Assembly: GCF_964204645.1 (NCBI RefSeq)
Contig: NC_134028.1
Coordinates: forward strand, 16,109,263 to 16,173,262
Direction: 5' to 3'
DNA: 64,000 nucleotides
Source of the DNA: Tubulanus polymorphus
Lineage: Eukaryota; Nemertea; Palaeonemertea; Tubulaniformes; Tubulanidae
The translations under genes and the position numbers were made by a program. The notes under the pieces were generated by a model, which was not told where the DNA came from, did no database searches, and was given only the letters and a program-made list of their open reading frames with translations. Positions 35,028 to 45,716 of this stretch are shown here, piece after piece; the first letter of the stretch is position 1; each line of letters opens with the position of its first letter.

Positions 35028-37498
35028 CTAATGTATGTTTGCAATATTTAAACATAATTTACAAGAACGTGTGTCTCCATTTTTTTTGTAGAAACCTCCA
35101 CAAAAACATTTTCGTGTAACGCGGACATCGGTTTTGGACTTAGTACTATACAAACCCTGGTTGATAAACATCAGTTTCGCTCGTGTAACTTTATTTCTCA
35201 AGCATGAATAAACACGGACATCCCTATTCATGCTAGCGTGCTTGCTTTCCAAGCCCTGTTCCCCGAACATTCCCAGAGAACGCCAGATATTGACAAATTC
35301 AGGCACATGAAAAATTAACATATGCATTTTGGGTGTTATTGTTTGTTCCGGGAAAGTTCTTGGAAACCAAGCACCGAAATCCTTACAAAAGGTTTCCAAA
35401 TCTGCCACTTCTTCATCTGATAAAAATCTACATGCAGAATACAGTTTGTACATTTGTGCGAACCGTTGAAATAATTCTTGGTATATGAGCTGAATGTCTG
35501 GGTAATCTGATAGTACAGATAGTAATTTAACCGGATTATTTATTCCTTTATCAGGGTTTATGTTCAACAGCTTGTTGATATGGTTACCATTGAATGAAAG
35601 TGAATGGTAAGCCTGTCTGTCTATTCCAATTTCATGCAGTTTTTCATTGAGCGCTGACTGTAGTGGACCCATTTTTGAGCAAACCTCTTTGTAAATTTCA
35701 TCTAGCTTTAATTTTCTAGGTCTTATTTGATCTTTCTTTGCCTTTATGTCAGATTTGATTTTATTAGTTTCAGATTCGAGGTTTTTCAAGAACTTATGGC
35801 CTGTACTATTGGGTTTGAGACACCTTATGCACTTAAACGCTTCCACAGTGCCATAAATCGAAATGCAGTCAGTGTGGTACGGTGAATCACAAGAGGTACA
35901 GTATTCAAAGTTGTTAACATTTCCATTTTCTATTTCCTGTATGACACAAATTGGGGCACCACAATGAAATGGTGAACGTCGCCTCTGATCTGCTCTTTTC
36001 AATACATCTATAGTCTCGATATTTTGTGCGAGTATTAATTTCAAATCTTCCAATTCATTTACAAGATTTTGGACTACGTTTGATACACTTTTCCATTTAT
36101 GGTACAGTTCTGGGTCTCTGTTCCCTAATGTTGAATGGTCGAGATCTTTACATTTGTCTTCGACCATATCATAGATTTTTAGTCCGATTCCTAATGTTAT
36201 GTGAAGAGGAGGTGGTACTAAGTGTTCTAAATCAAGTGGCCTATACAGCATAGGACCACTAATACTGTGCGATGACGGGCCAATCATGGTTGGTGCCGTC
36301 TCGATTAATTTAGAACTTTCGATATAGTGGTTAATACTACGGTTTTGATAAGTGTTCGCGGAATGAGAGGTGCCATCTTTTTTTCTCAGATGATCAAGAG
36401 GCACCATGCACTTAAGACATGGATAAGATGCTGTTGAGCCCTGATGACCCATCATTGTGCTTTGATATGCAAGATCCCCGATGAAAAAAGTTCGAGCTTG
36501 TATTGTTTTTCCATCTAGAAAAATTGTGAATGGGGTTTCTAATGCCTCTTTTAATGGCCCGAAAATCATCTTCAAGTTTTCAGCATTATCAGTTGCTTCA
36601 AAATAACCGACCAATTCACAACTATCGGGGCTATTGGGTGATAGCCCATTAACTATGGAAAAAACCATTTTTGTACTCCCACCCCCCTTATCAATTCCTG
36701 TCTTAATCCATATTTCATCGTGAAAGTTTTGATGGAATAAGAGATTTCCAATTTTGTGCAGATGTTCTGCATGTCTTTGAGCTTGTGCGTGAAAATCATC
36801 TATGATTACATAGGGCGCAAGTTTTCTTTCGTGTGTACGGGAATTAATCTCTAGGATTTCTTCACCCGCAATGACATAAGGGGCAAATGACATTTCTCTG
36901 TTTTTTATTTCAGTTCGAATTTCTGCCACAGTTGGAAATACAGGAATGTCAAAGTTTTTTAAATCTCTCTTCAAATCAAGAAGACGAATCATTGGCATTC
37001 GTTGCCTCAACTTAATGTCAACAGCCTGTTTTGGGGTGAGCATGTGGAACAGTTTGATATCAGCTTCACGTAAGGCTGCATTCGTTACCGTCGGATACCT
37101 TTTGAAAAATTTGGCGAGTGTACAAGCAGAATCTTGGACGTTACTTTCTGGTGATGATATTCCTTCAACAAAATCTTTCAATTTATCTGCGCGACTATTA
37201 AGCGTGTTTCTAGATGCTGACACTGACGGGGTACGGATTACTGGTACATTTGAGTTTAATTGAGATTGTAATGAAGAAATAGTTATATTTTGCTGATTGA
37301 TTATTTTGTCTTTTTCTGTTATTTGATTTCTCAAAGTTGAAACTTCATTTTCCAATTCAATGATTCTTGTTGAGTCAGACTTTTGCCAGAAATTTGATTC
37401 TTCGTCAGTTGTAATGCTTATAGTATCTAAGCATGGCTCTGTCAAAGTTGACTCATCTTTATGGGGTGGAGAATTTATGAACTCCAGTTTTTTTTTAC
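35028..37498 (-). CDS. Unrecognised 851-residue protein, main (third) exon
   Basis: This exon carries 822 of 851 residues and is fully open. After the acceptor (TTGCCTAG) come a basic KKKLEF stretch and a coiled coil (IIELENEVSTLRNQITEKDK…). A central region follows with DKGGGSTKMVFS, LVGYFEATDNAENLKM, FLDGKTIQARTFFIGDLAYQ and GSTASYPCLKC. Then comes a PHD/RING-like cysteine cluster (CGAPICVI…CTSCDSPYHTDC…CIRC), a second helical region, FGEQGLESKHASMNRD, and a final CFCGGFYKKNGDTRSCKLC. Spaced acidic residues (DKGGG, GDLAY, E in EQGLES) followed by zinc motifs recall RNase H-fold transposases with a helical insertion. I cannot place it in a named superfamily, and I see no terminal repeats or target duplication around it. 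Confidence 0.8.
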
Positions 37499-38274
37499 CT
37501 AGGCAAATTGAAGTTGAAGATGAGTAAGAGTGAAGAAGATAGAGGCAAAACAATTCATAATTCTAGAGTAATTGATTAATAATCAAATGTATTTTACTAC
37601 GTCACAATTAAGTGCAAGTTTTTCTTTATCTAACTATATCTCAGTGAAATAAATCGTCATAATTGATGAAATTCAGTACATGTATGACATTTGTTATTAA
37701 TCATTTGAAGCTTGATCTGTTTGTGATTTTATTTGAGTTCATTTCTACACCAGGGCTGGGTTTCAGAGATGTGTGGAAGCAAAATAGTTTCGGAACATTT
37801 AGAAAATTGTCAGTTATAACCATGGTTTCTCATTTTCACTATGGTGGTTGTCACACCGATTGAGGATTATTTGGTACTCAGTCTATGAAACCGGGCCCAG
37901 GATATTCAAGGTTTTATTTATTCAATCTATTTTCCCAAAAAATATCACTACGCGACTACAACCCCGATATGGATTTTCTAATCCCTAAAATTATGACTTC
38001 ATCCTGGATTCCCATGAACTGGAACAGAGTATTCCAAAATTTGAATAAGACATGTATCTTTTTATAAGAGTAAGCTTTCTGGATTGAATAACAAATTCAA
38101 GGTTACTGAAAATCTAGAACTTACAAATGCATGATCAATCATGTGAAACACGAACCAGAAACCATTCGCAGAAATAAAATGCAATGAATGAATTAAAGGA
38201 ACAATGAATATCTTAAGGAATTCTTTATTAGTATCAAAAAGTCAACAAGAGTTTTTCATGAAATTTAGACTCAC

Positions 38275-38447
38275 AGTTTCTTCTTTTTTGGCCGAACCGT
38301 CGTTTTTTCCCGCCAGCGCCAACTTTTGAACCAAGCGATCCACCTGAAAAATAGAAATAGCAATGTTTTTAAAGATCTTTCAATTTCATCCATATGAACT
38401 AAAAAATTAATTTTGTTGTTGCTCAACTTACCAGAGTGTTGTGACAT
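38275..38447 (-). CDS. Same 851-residue gene, exons 1 and 2
   Basis: Exon 1 (38,432-38,447) is ATG plus five codons and one base (MSQHSG), ending at GTAAGTTG. Exon 2 (38,275-38,343) follows acceptor TATTTTTCAG. It encodes (G)GSLGSKVGAGGKKRRFGQKR-RN and ends at GTGAGTCT. Splicing exon 2 to the acceptor at 37,499 keeps frame into KKKLEF. Total coding length is 2,556 nt, a whole number of codons. The KKRR…KRR basic run is a likely nuclear localisation signal. A longer unspliced start is open upstream of 37,498 but would replace this basic N-terminus, so I prefer the spliced model. Confidence 0.7.
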
Positions 38448-38455
38448 TTTGAAGT

Positions 38456-38960
38456 TGTAGAAGTCGACAAGAAAACTGAAAATATATTTGGAAAAATCAG
38501 CTTCATGCAGCTTGGCATTTTTAGACAATTTCTGATTTCTGATTAGTAATAGAATACTTACCGAGCGACGACAAAATGTCTGCAACTGCAACTGTCTGAA
38601 TTCAAACAGTGAGAGTTGAAGTAGACCGACGAGAAAACTGAAAATATATATCAACTCCATGTAGTAGGCCTAGTTGTGTGCTTTATAGACAATTTCTGAT
38701 TAGGAATACTAACTGGAGCGACAACAAAATTTTGAGTAAGGGGCTGAATTCGAACTCCAAATTATTTCCAACGAGAAAACTGAAAATATTCCAAAAATCA
38801 TAGGGTAGTTGTGCATTTTATAGACAATTTCTGATTAGGAAGCTTAGCCCTACTTACCAAAGTGGAAAGATGTCGAGCTTAAGGGTTCGAATTCAAACAC
38901 CCAAGGCCATTCATCCACCAGCCTACCGACATATGCGTAATAGCAATAAAAAAGAAACTG
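38456..38960. repeat. Degenerate ~150-bp tandem repeat upstream of the 851-residue gene
   Basis: The block GACGAGAAAACTGAAAATAT recurs near 38,464, 38,625, 38,768 and, weakly, 38,946, each followed by TTTTAGACAATTTCTGATTA-like sequence and then CTTACC. On the minus strand each unit therefore ends with a possible donor (GTAAGT) preceded by a short variable segment. This looks like a duplicated 5' exon/intron boundary; only the unit at 38,432 contains the ATG used in my model. Confidence 0.6.
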
Positions 38961-39173
38961 AAAATGATACCGAAAACCCTACTTATTAGACATAAGAGGC
39001 CTGGCCTAGATTTGAAAAAATAATACTGGCCCAATGAGTGACCACAGTACTTAGTAATAGTTTGAATAGGCCTTTTGGTATTGTGGTCGATCCGGAAAGT
39101 GAAGAAGTGTGCTGGATTGTAAACAGGTAAATAGCCTAATGCGACGAGCTCGCATCTCGAGTGGCCTAAATAA

Positions 39174-40862
39174 TTAGCCATAGCCTACATTGGTTTGCTT
39201 TCCAGATACTGTTTTCACCCAAAAGTTAATCATCCTGCGTCTAACATCTATATTCAAAGGGTAACGTCCTAGCTCTGATAAAACTTGTAAGTTGCGAGAA
39301 TATTTCGTCACTTTCATTAAGATTTTACAGAAGAAGCAATGAATATTTTCTAATAAATCAAGATTTTCATATCCCCAGATCTCACACCCATACATGGCTA
39401 TTGGAGCAACACACGTATCAAATAATTTAAACATAACATCTATGGGCAATTTCAAACGTCTGCCTTTTTGAACGATCGAAAACATAGCTCTGATAGCTTT
39501 ATCGTAAAGATACTTTTTTGCCTTAGCAAAGTTACCATTTCAATTGAATTTTACTCCGAGATAAACATAATCTTCCACTACCTCTAACTCTTGATCACCA
39601 AACATAAATTTCGAAATCGTTTTTATCCGGGATTTACTTCGCGCAAATACTAGTACTTTAGTTTTCTCTGAGTTAACAGTGAGACCATTAGCCGCGCAAT
39701 ATTCAAATAAGGTATCTAAGTGTAGCTGAAGAGATTTCTCATCCTCAGCAAGAATAACTGTATCATCTGCGTATAGTATTATGAATAAATTCAGTAAAGT
39801 ATCAATATCCTGATCACGATTCAAATTTAGTTTTTCTATAAATGACAAAGTCGGTTTTCCACGATCAATGAAAAATTCTTCAATGTCGTTTAAGAATAAC
39901 GAAAAGAGGATAGGTGAGAGATTTTCGCCTTGTCTTAAGCCTCTATCAGCTGCAAAGTATTGTGACGTGCAACCATTTAATCTAACACATGATTTTATGG
40001 AGTTATACATATTTTTGACCACATTGAAAAAGTTTCCATTAACATTGTTAGCAATTAATTTTCGCCATAACTTTACCCTACAAATCGAGTCGAAAGCTTT
40101 CTTAAAATCAACAAAGGCGCAAAAAAGTCTTCTTCCCTGACAAAGATACAGCTCTACGATTGTTTTAAGCGTGTAAATATGATCAATGGTGGAATATTTC
40201 GATCTAAAGCCAGCCTGGGCTTCACTTATAATGTGATTCGTATCTAGAAATGTTGACAATCTTTGATTTAGGATACTTGTAAATAATTTACCAAGACAGC
40301 TAACTAAGGTAATACCTCTATAATTATCAGGATTAGAGGGATCGCCATTCTTTTTGAAAATGGGTTTGATGACGCCTATAGACCACATCTCTGGAACATA
40401 TCCTGTTTTAAGAACTAAATTGAATAATTTTTGTAATATATCAACTAAAAACGGATACTGACTAACTCCCAACAGCTCATTCGTGATTCCATCAATGCCT
40501 GGGGCCTTATTGTTTTTGAGTAAAGAGATAGCCTTAATTACCTCATCACTGGTTATATCACTGTTCAAAATATAATTGTCATAGACAGGATGGTCACCCA
40601 CGTCTGGGGGCTCATCACCGTCATCGGTTTCATTGTTAACATTATTCAAATCATTTAATCTCATAAAATGTTCAAGAAAAATATCAATATCTATATTAGC
40701 CTCATTATTTTTTGTTCCGCTCGCAGAGTTTAGCATCGACCAATACTTTTTTGGGTTATTAATTTCGCATTCTCTCAATTCCTTAATAAATTCATCCTTT
40801 TGTTTCTTCTTATTTTCTCGGATGACCTTTTTAGTTTTTAGACGAGTTCTTAAGGGATTCAA
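39174..40862 (-). pseudogene. LINE ORF2, reverse transcriptase and 3' region
   Basis: This is the RT domain of a non-LTR retrotransposon. It has NNPKKYWSMLNSASG, then LLKNNKAPGIDGITNELL, YRGITLVSCLGKLFTSILN, FVDFKKAFDSI (catalytic D), GLRQGENLSPILFSLFLNDI and the catalytic box YADDTVILA. The thumb region with LVFARSKSR and YLGVKFN follows. One break near 39,540 leads to a further frame (39,174-39,485) with LFDTCVAPIAMYGCEIWGY, the usual post-RT segment. No polyA or microsatellite tail is clear at its end. The frame continues upstream into the endonuclease. Confidence 0.9.
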
Positions 40863-42525
40863 AATTGGAAGGGGTAGGGCAACCCCTATATCTTTTTTTC
40901 ATATAATTATATTTCTTCTGTGCATCTCTACAGTCCCTGCCAAACCATCTGTTGCGGACCGGTTTTTTGCAGTTATTACTTTTCCTACTTTTTCTATGGT
41001 ACATCAAATTACACTCATCAGCACTTGATAATAAAGAAGATACAAATCTATCGGTAAATCCATTAATGTCATCTGGCGATTGATTTCCTAGATCTTGCAA
41101 CCCGTCCAACAGTAACTTATCTAAATCATTATCTCGTAATCTTGATTCTACATTCAGGAAAAATTGATTTGATCTAGTACTGACCCACCTAATTGAAGTT
41201 TTAAAGTTTGCGTGTTCATTACCCCTTTCATTATCGCTAGCAATGGTGTCCCTAGAATTCGTATACACGCGCAGATTAATAGGATTATGTCCATCAGATA
41301 ATAACGGGTCAAAAGGCATTATTTCAAAGTCCTTTACATAACCAAACAGTTCTAAATCACACACAAAATAATCGATGACACTAGTGTTCCTAAAGGCTGG
41401 CTTATGTCGACACGCGACGCCTACCGACTCCTACCGACGCAACTGGGAGCAACCGCGATCGCAGCCTAGCTTATGTCGACTGCGCTCTGATTCGCAGCAA
41501 CTGAGGCCGACTAGCGGGATATGAGATCCTCCCAGTTGTTTCCCTGCTTATGTCGGTTGCGATTACTAGCAACCGCAACGGCTCAAATGGTCACGTGATA
41601 AGCATTTTGAGAATAAATTTGAATTATTAGGAAATATATTTCTATTAGAAAAGCTATTTCTTTTAAGACTTTGATCTTTCTGATTCTGTTTTGAATACAA
41701 CGTGCTAGTGACATCTATAAAGATGGCCGCTCACACCATAATTCTACCAATTTCGTTTCTAGATCTTCGGTCCAGTCCTCTGCTGTGCTGAAGGTTTGGT
41801 TTACGTTTTGAACTACTTGAATTTGAAAGTTTATGACTAATTACGAATGACGCTAACTAGCGGTGATAATTTGTAATATGTATATACGGGCTCTCATTGG
41901 CTGGAACCCCTGTGCTCAGTTCCGTCGCGTCGCCGATGAGCTTATGTCGGCTGCGATCAAAAGCAACTGCCCGCGTACCGTAGGCCCGAGTAGAACATGG
42001 GCAACTAGCCGGATACAGCTTACGACGAGTCGGTAGGCGTCGCGTTGCCGTCGCATGCCAGCTTATGTCGAATCGATTGAGGAGCAGCTGGCGGCCTCTC
42101 GTAGGCCGCTAGTTGCCGCGAATCGGCGATAAACCGAGTTGCGTCGGTAGGCGTCGCGTTGCTTGTCGACATAAGCCAGCCTTAAAAGTAGAATTACCTG
42201 TCTGATCATTGCCACATCTGCCATTGAGGGTAATTAGTGAATGGTTCTTACACAAATCTATTAGCTGATAGCCTGTATTATTCGTTCTTTTGTCCTGATT
42301 ATTTCTAGTAGTGTGAACGCCTAAACTGATCAACGAGTCAAAATGGTCTAAGTTATCATTTTGAATTATCTGATTATTGGGTTCCAAAAGTCTGGCATAT
42401 AAGCGGTGTGAGCATTAAAGTCACCAGAAATTAATACATTGAAATCATACTCAACTTTCAATTTTAATAACTGTATTTCAATTTCTCTGATAGCTATTTC
42501 TGAATAATAACGTCTTCTTAGAATC
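40831..42525 (-). pseudogene. LINE ORF2, apurinic-type endonuclease, split by a MITE
   Basis: The endonuclease is in three pieces on the minus strand. The first has VLISGDFNAHTAYMPD (GDFN catalytic motif, about 42,400-42,500), followed by a one-base shift near 42,387. Next is the segment DNLDHFDSLISLGVH to GNDQTGNSTF. After the inserted element at 41,394-42,182 the frame resumes with NTSVIDYFVCDLELFG and PFDPLLSDGHNPI, the SDH motif of APE endonucleases. Removing the insert and one copy of its 3-bp duplication closes the frame exactly. The element is 5' truncated near 42,525. Confidence 0.85.
41394..42182. mobile_element. Harbinger-like MITE inside the LINE endonuclease
   Basis: The ends AGGCTGGCTTATGTCGACA and TGTCGACATAAGCCAGCCT are inverted, followed by GCGACGCCTACCGAC-type sequence on both sides. 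TAA occurs on each flank (41391-41393, 42183-42185). The 789-bp interior has no transposase gene but repeats CTTATGTCG near 41,470, 41,549, 41,941 and 42,062, plus CGTCGGTAGGCGTCGC blocks, which look like subterminal binding sites. Confidence 0.85.
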
Positions 42526-42536
42526 TAGTTAAAGCT

Positions 42537-42661
42537 TGTTATTATAAAAAAGTTAAGATGTCAAACAATTCGTCAATCGTTTTATTAGCAAATAAACGCA
42601 TTAATGAACGTTTGTCAATATAAAGAAGAAGTTTGGTTCAATTGATCTATCTCGACATAAT
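42537..42661 (+). repeat. Possible 5' end (LTR remnant) of BEL/Pao element 2
   Basis: Between the truncated LINE and the Polinton lie about 120 bp that match neither. They begin TGTTATTATAAAAAAG, contain AATAAA and end CTCGACA just before the target-site copy CATAAT. Beyond the Polinton the same strand runs straight into BEL gag. This stretch may therefore be the LTR or leader of that element. It is unusually short, and I found no second LTR to compare. Confidence 0.3.
42656..42661 (+). other. Target-site duplication CATAAT, left
   Basis: CATAAT directly precedes the element start AGTAATAGGG and is repeated at 59,985-59,990 directly after its end. The 6-bp length is diagnostic of Polinton insertion. 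Confidence 0.85.
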
Positions 42662-43010
42662 AGTAATAGGGATAATAGGCTTTCAGGCCAAAGGTCGAAC
42701 GGTCGAGCTCGTAAAAATGAAAAACATGAAAATAATTACAATTTCTACTTGAATTACTCGCGAAACTCATAAAAATGAAAAATAAATTCTCACTCGAATT
42801 TATTTTTCATTTTTATGAGTTTCGCGAGTAATTCAAGTAGAAATTGTAATTATTTTCATGTTTTTCATTTTTTACTCACCCGCCCGTTCAACCTTTAACC
42901 TGAAAGCCTATTATCCCTATTACTCTTAAAATAATCATGTATATGAATACCATTTAAATTGACAGATTATTCAATATAAAAGTGTAAGCTCTTATAGAAT
43001 AGATATATAA
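42662..43010. repeat. Left terminal inverted repeat containing a 263-bp palindrome
   Basis: The outer part (42,662-42,924) is a near-perfect palindrome centred at about 42,792 with loop TCACTC. Its arms run AGTAATAGGGATAATAGGCT … TAATTACAATTTCTACTTGA … ATGAAAAATAAATTC and back. Outer and inner arms differ at fixed positions (outer GGTCGAACGGTCGAGCTCG, inner GGTTGAACGGGCGGGTGAG). Then 85 bp (to TATAGAATAGATATAT) complete the TIR, which is matched in inverted form at 59,640-59,984. Confidence 0.95.
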
Positions 43011-43014
43011 ATAG

Positions 43015-43628
43015 TTATTTTATAAATATATATTCATATGGAAATTGTAGTCTCAGTAATAATTTTGAACCTTTATTATTCTTTAATTTATTCATATATT
43101 CATCATGTAATTCAGTAGGTATAATTTGATTTTCTTCCAATGATTGTTGCATAGATTTTCTATCTTTGTTATAAAATAAAACTAGAAATCTTATATTCTC
43201 CCTAAAGTCTTTAACAATTGAATTATATTTTTGATTTAAAACCCATGTTGTTATCCCAAAATGTCTTCCAGAGAAAGCTAGATAACATAACTCACTTTCT
43301 CTAACTTTTGAATCATGTAAATTTGGGCAATCATCTATAATGAATAATGTATTTGATCCTTTATAAGTATCAATTGCTATTTTTATACAATTATCTAAAT
43401 TTTCTATTACTGTTTTACAGGATCTAATATAATAAACTTTTTTATCTTAACTATATCTCTATTATATGTTTTATTCATTTCATAAGTAGGACAAAATAAT
43501 ATTATATTATCAAAATGATTCTTATAAATAGTTTCTAACAAATCTAATATGAAATGTGTTTTACCACAATTGGTTACACCAGTAACTAACATATTATGCG
43601 GTTCAAATATAAATAAATCTTTATTCAT
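43015..43628 (-). pseudogene. Genome-packaging ATPase, A32/FtsK-HerA type, frameshifted
   Basis: This ATPase would pump DNA into capsids. The N-terminal 73 residues carry the Walker A motif GVTNCGKTHF and IILFCPTYE. A frameshift near 43,410 separates them from the second half, which has NTLFIIDDC (Walker B), LAFSGRHFGITTWVLNQKYN with the sensor-type polar residue, and DFRENIRFLVLFYNKD. The stop is at 43,015, within a few bases of the left TIR. Its ATG overlaps the stop of the integrase gene upstream (ATGAATAA). The intact family length, about 200 residues, fits the joined span. Confidence 0.85.
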
Positions 43629-44716
43629 TTATTCTTTTAATTTTACTAGATAAAATCCATTCATTAGATTTATCATCATATCCTTTATATTTCACCAAAG
43701 AATACTTTTTTCCTTTAAGAGTTTTTGTTTTCAATACTTTTTCTATTTTGTATTCTATTTCATCTGGGTTTGGTACAAGTGATAATTCTTGTTCATAGAA
43801 ATAACCTAATATTTCTTCATCTTTTATATCTTCTAATTTATAAACAAATGGTTTAGTTAATATTATCTTTTTAATCTTAAATATTTCTTCTGTAAAATTT
43901 GGGGTATAACCTTTATAAAATGTTTTTCTATATTTAGATATTCTTACATGTTGCCCTATTTTAAATTTAGGTTCACCGAAATCATGTGTAACAAACGCGC
44001 CATATAAATTAGGCCCTATTCCAAACTATTCCCGAATTATCTTCTTTTCTAGCTTGTATAGGTTTCATATTTATAGAACTATGTTTAGAATTATTATAAC
44101 CTTTCACTAAATCATCTAACACATCGATATATTTATATGTTTCATTAGCAGTAAAATATTTCCACATTCTAGTTTTCAATGTTTTATTAAATCTTTCTAT
44201 AATAGATGCTTTTTTATCTGAATGTGTTGAAAAATATATACATCGTTATCAGATAAGTTTTTTTAAATGTTTGTTATAAAATTCCTTACCTTCATCAAAT
44301 TGTATCTTATCTGGAATAGCTTCTTTAAATATAGATTTAAAAGCATTTGTCACTTCTATTCCAGTTTTATTTTTTATTGGAATTGACCATGCGTATCTAC
44401 TGAATATGTCTATAACATTCAGTATCCAGAGATATCCTTTGTTGTATTCCTCTAAGTTCTTCATGTCAATTAAATCAGCTTGCCATTGTTGATCGATATA
44501 TGAAACCATAACTTTTCTTGTTAAATAAGTTTTATCCATTTTCTTGTGGATTTGATATGTTGGTTGATTTTGTAACCATGATTTTAATTCACTATATTTT
44601 ATACCACCATTTTCATTATCAGATTTAATTTTATTCCATAATTCTGAAACGTTAGAATATGATACTTCACTTTCTGGGTTGTAATATAAATCTCTTAAAT
44701 ATTGTTCTTTTTTCAT
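43621..44716 (-). pseudogene. Retroviral-type DDE integrase with C-terminal chromodomain
   Basis: This protein inserts the element into host DNA. The open 155-residue start holds the first catalytic Asp (QWQADLIDM), the VIDIFSRYAW motif and the second Asp (IQFDEGKEF). A shift near 44,250 leads to the third residue in IIERFNKTLKTRMW. A stop interrupts near 44,020. The C-terminal part then has FKIGQHVRISKYR and a chromodomain-like end with YSLVKYKGYDDKSNEWI. The order integrase then chromodomain is typical of Polinton integrases. Its stop overlaps the start of the ATPase gene, suggesting a transcription unit. Confidence 0.88.
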
Positions 44717-44722
44717 CTTATT

Positions 44723-45121
44723 TTAATCCATTAATAATAATTTAGATTTAGTTTCAATGGCTTTATGATTTGACTTATTTTCTGGTATAATAGGTTTATT
44801 GTCTGTACACGGATAACTAAGTTTCCGATTATCATTGGAATCATCTTTATCATCAGATTTGAATTTTGATTTATATATTACACCGGATAATATAATAACT
44901 GTTACTAATCCAATTGTAATATATAATTTATAATTACTTCCAGCATTAGAAGAATCAGATGGATTATTATTCGAATCAATATCAGATAAAGTCTGTGATT
45001 CATTTATATCAGTTAATTTCTTTTTCTTAGCTTTTTTTAATTCTGAAGATCTTTTACCTAATTCTCTTGCCCATTTAATTTGTTTCTCGGATCTAGCCTG
45101 TTTCTTAACGCCATCACTCAT
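44723..45121 (-). CDS. Small protein with one membrane segment (unknown)
   Basis: 132 residues. A basic, lysine-rich start (KKQARSEKQIKWARELGKRS, then KKAKKKKLTD) is followed by an Asn/Ser/Asp-rich linker, one clear membrane span (LYITIGLVTVIILSGVIY) and a polar tail. The basic N-terminus resembles small DNA-binding core proteins of virus particles, but this is only an impression. It overlaps the upstream gene end by 8 nt and lies 6 bp before the integrase start. Confidence 0.7.
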   Translation of the reverse strand: MSDGVKKQARSEKQIKWARELGKRSSELKKAKKKKLTDINESQTLSDIDSNNNPSDSSNAGSNYKLYITIGLVTVIILSGVIYKSKFKSDDKDDSNDNRKLSYPCTDNKPIIPENKSNHKAIETKSKLLLMD

Positions 45122-45716
45122 TTATTTTAGTTAATTTTTGTTCTGATTCATTTTCTGTTTCGACGTTTGGTTGTAGTACATCTGTTTCGTTCTTGCCTGA
45201 TTTATATTCCATAGGCTTGATGTTCGAAAATGTTATGACGCCAGTAGAAATTAATGTCATAACCGATCCTAATTGAAATGAAGCATAACCAACCCATTTT
45301 TGTAATTCAGTCATAACTAAATAGTCATTTTTCAAATCACTATATAATTTATTTTCATCATCAATTGGTATTAACTGGTTACATAACTTAGAATAACATT
45401 TGACAATACCATCTGAAATAGAAGCATTTATTCTAGCTAATCTTGCTTCTTCATAAATCTTAAAATATTTTATTACTTTATCGGGTTTCATAGCATCTAA
45501 TTCTTGAAAAGTAATTATTTTCCCGATAAACTGATTACATTTCCCGCCAGCAATTAATAATTCTAGATGGTGTTTACAATATAAATAGTATTCATAATCA
45601 ATATTGTTATTAACTTGAATAGAATTAGAAACAACTGTATCTTTATTATCACTTATTCCCAAATCATCTAATGTCTTTTCAATATCGGCATTATTCTTAC
45701 TCGATTTCTTTGACAT
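45114..45716 (-). CDS. Unknown 200-residue protein with hydrophobic helix
   Basis: The protein is intact, with a helical middle (FQELDAMKPDKVIKYFKIYE, EEARLARINASISDG) and a hydrophobic stretch near residues 145-165 (YASFQLGSVMTLISTGVITF). I do not recognise the family. It starts with the common AAATG context and overlaps the next gene downstream, so it may share a transcript with it. Confidence 0.7.
   Translation of the reverse strand: MSKKSSKNNADIEKTLDDLGISDNKDTVVSNSIQVNNNIDYEYYLYCKHHLELLIAGGKCNQFIGKIITFQELDAMKPDKVIKYFKIYEEARLARINASISDGIVKCYSKLCNQLIPIDDENKLYSDLKNDYLVMTELQKWVGYASFQLGSVMTLISTGVITFSNIKPMEYKSGKNETDVLQPNVETENESEQKLTKINE

Noticed and set aside
35028-37498. Calling the 851-residue protein a RAG1/Transib transposase
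   Set aside because: The acidic motifs and zinc clusters are only reminiscent. I cannot align the catalytic residues with confidence and there are no TIRs or 5-bp duplications.
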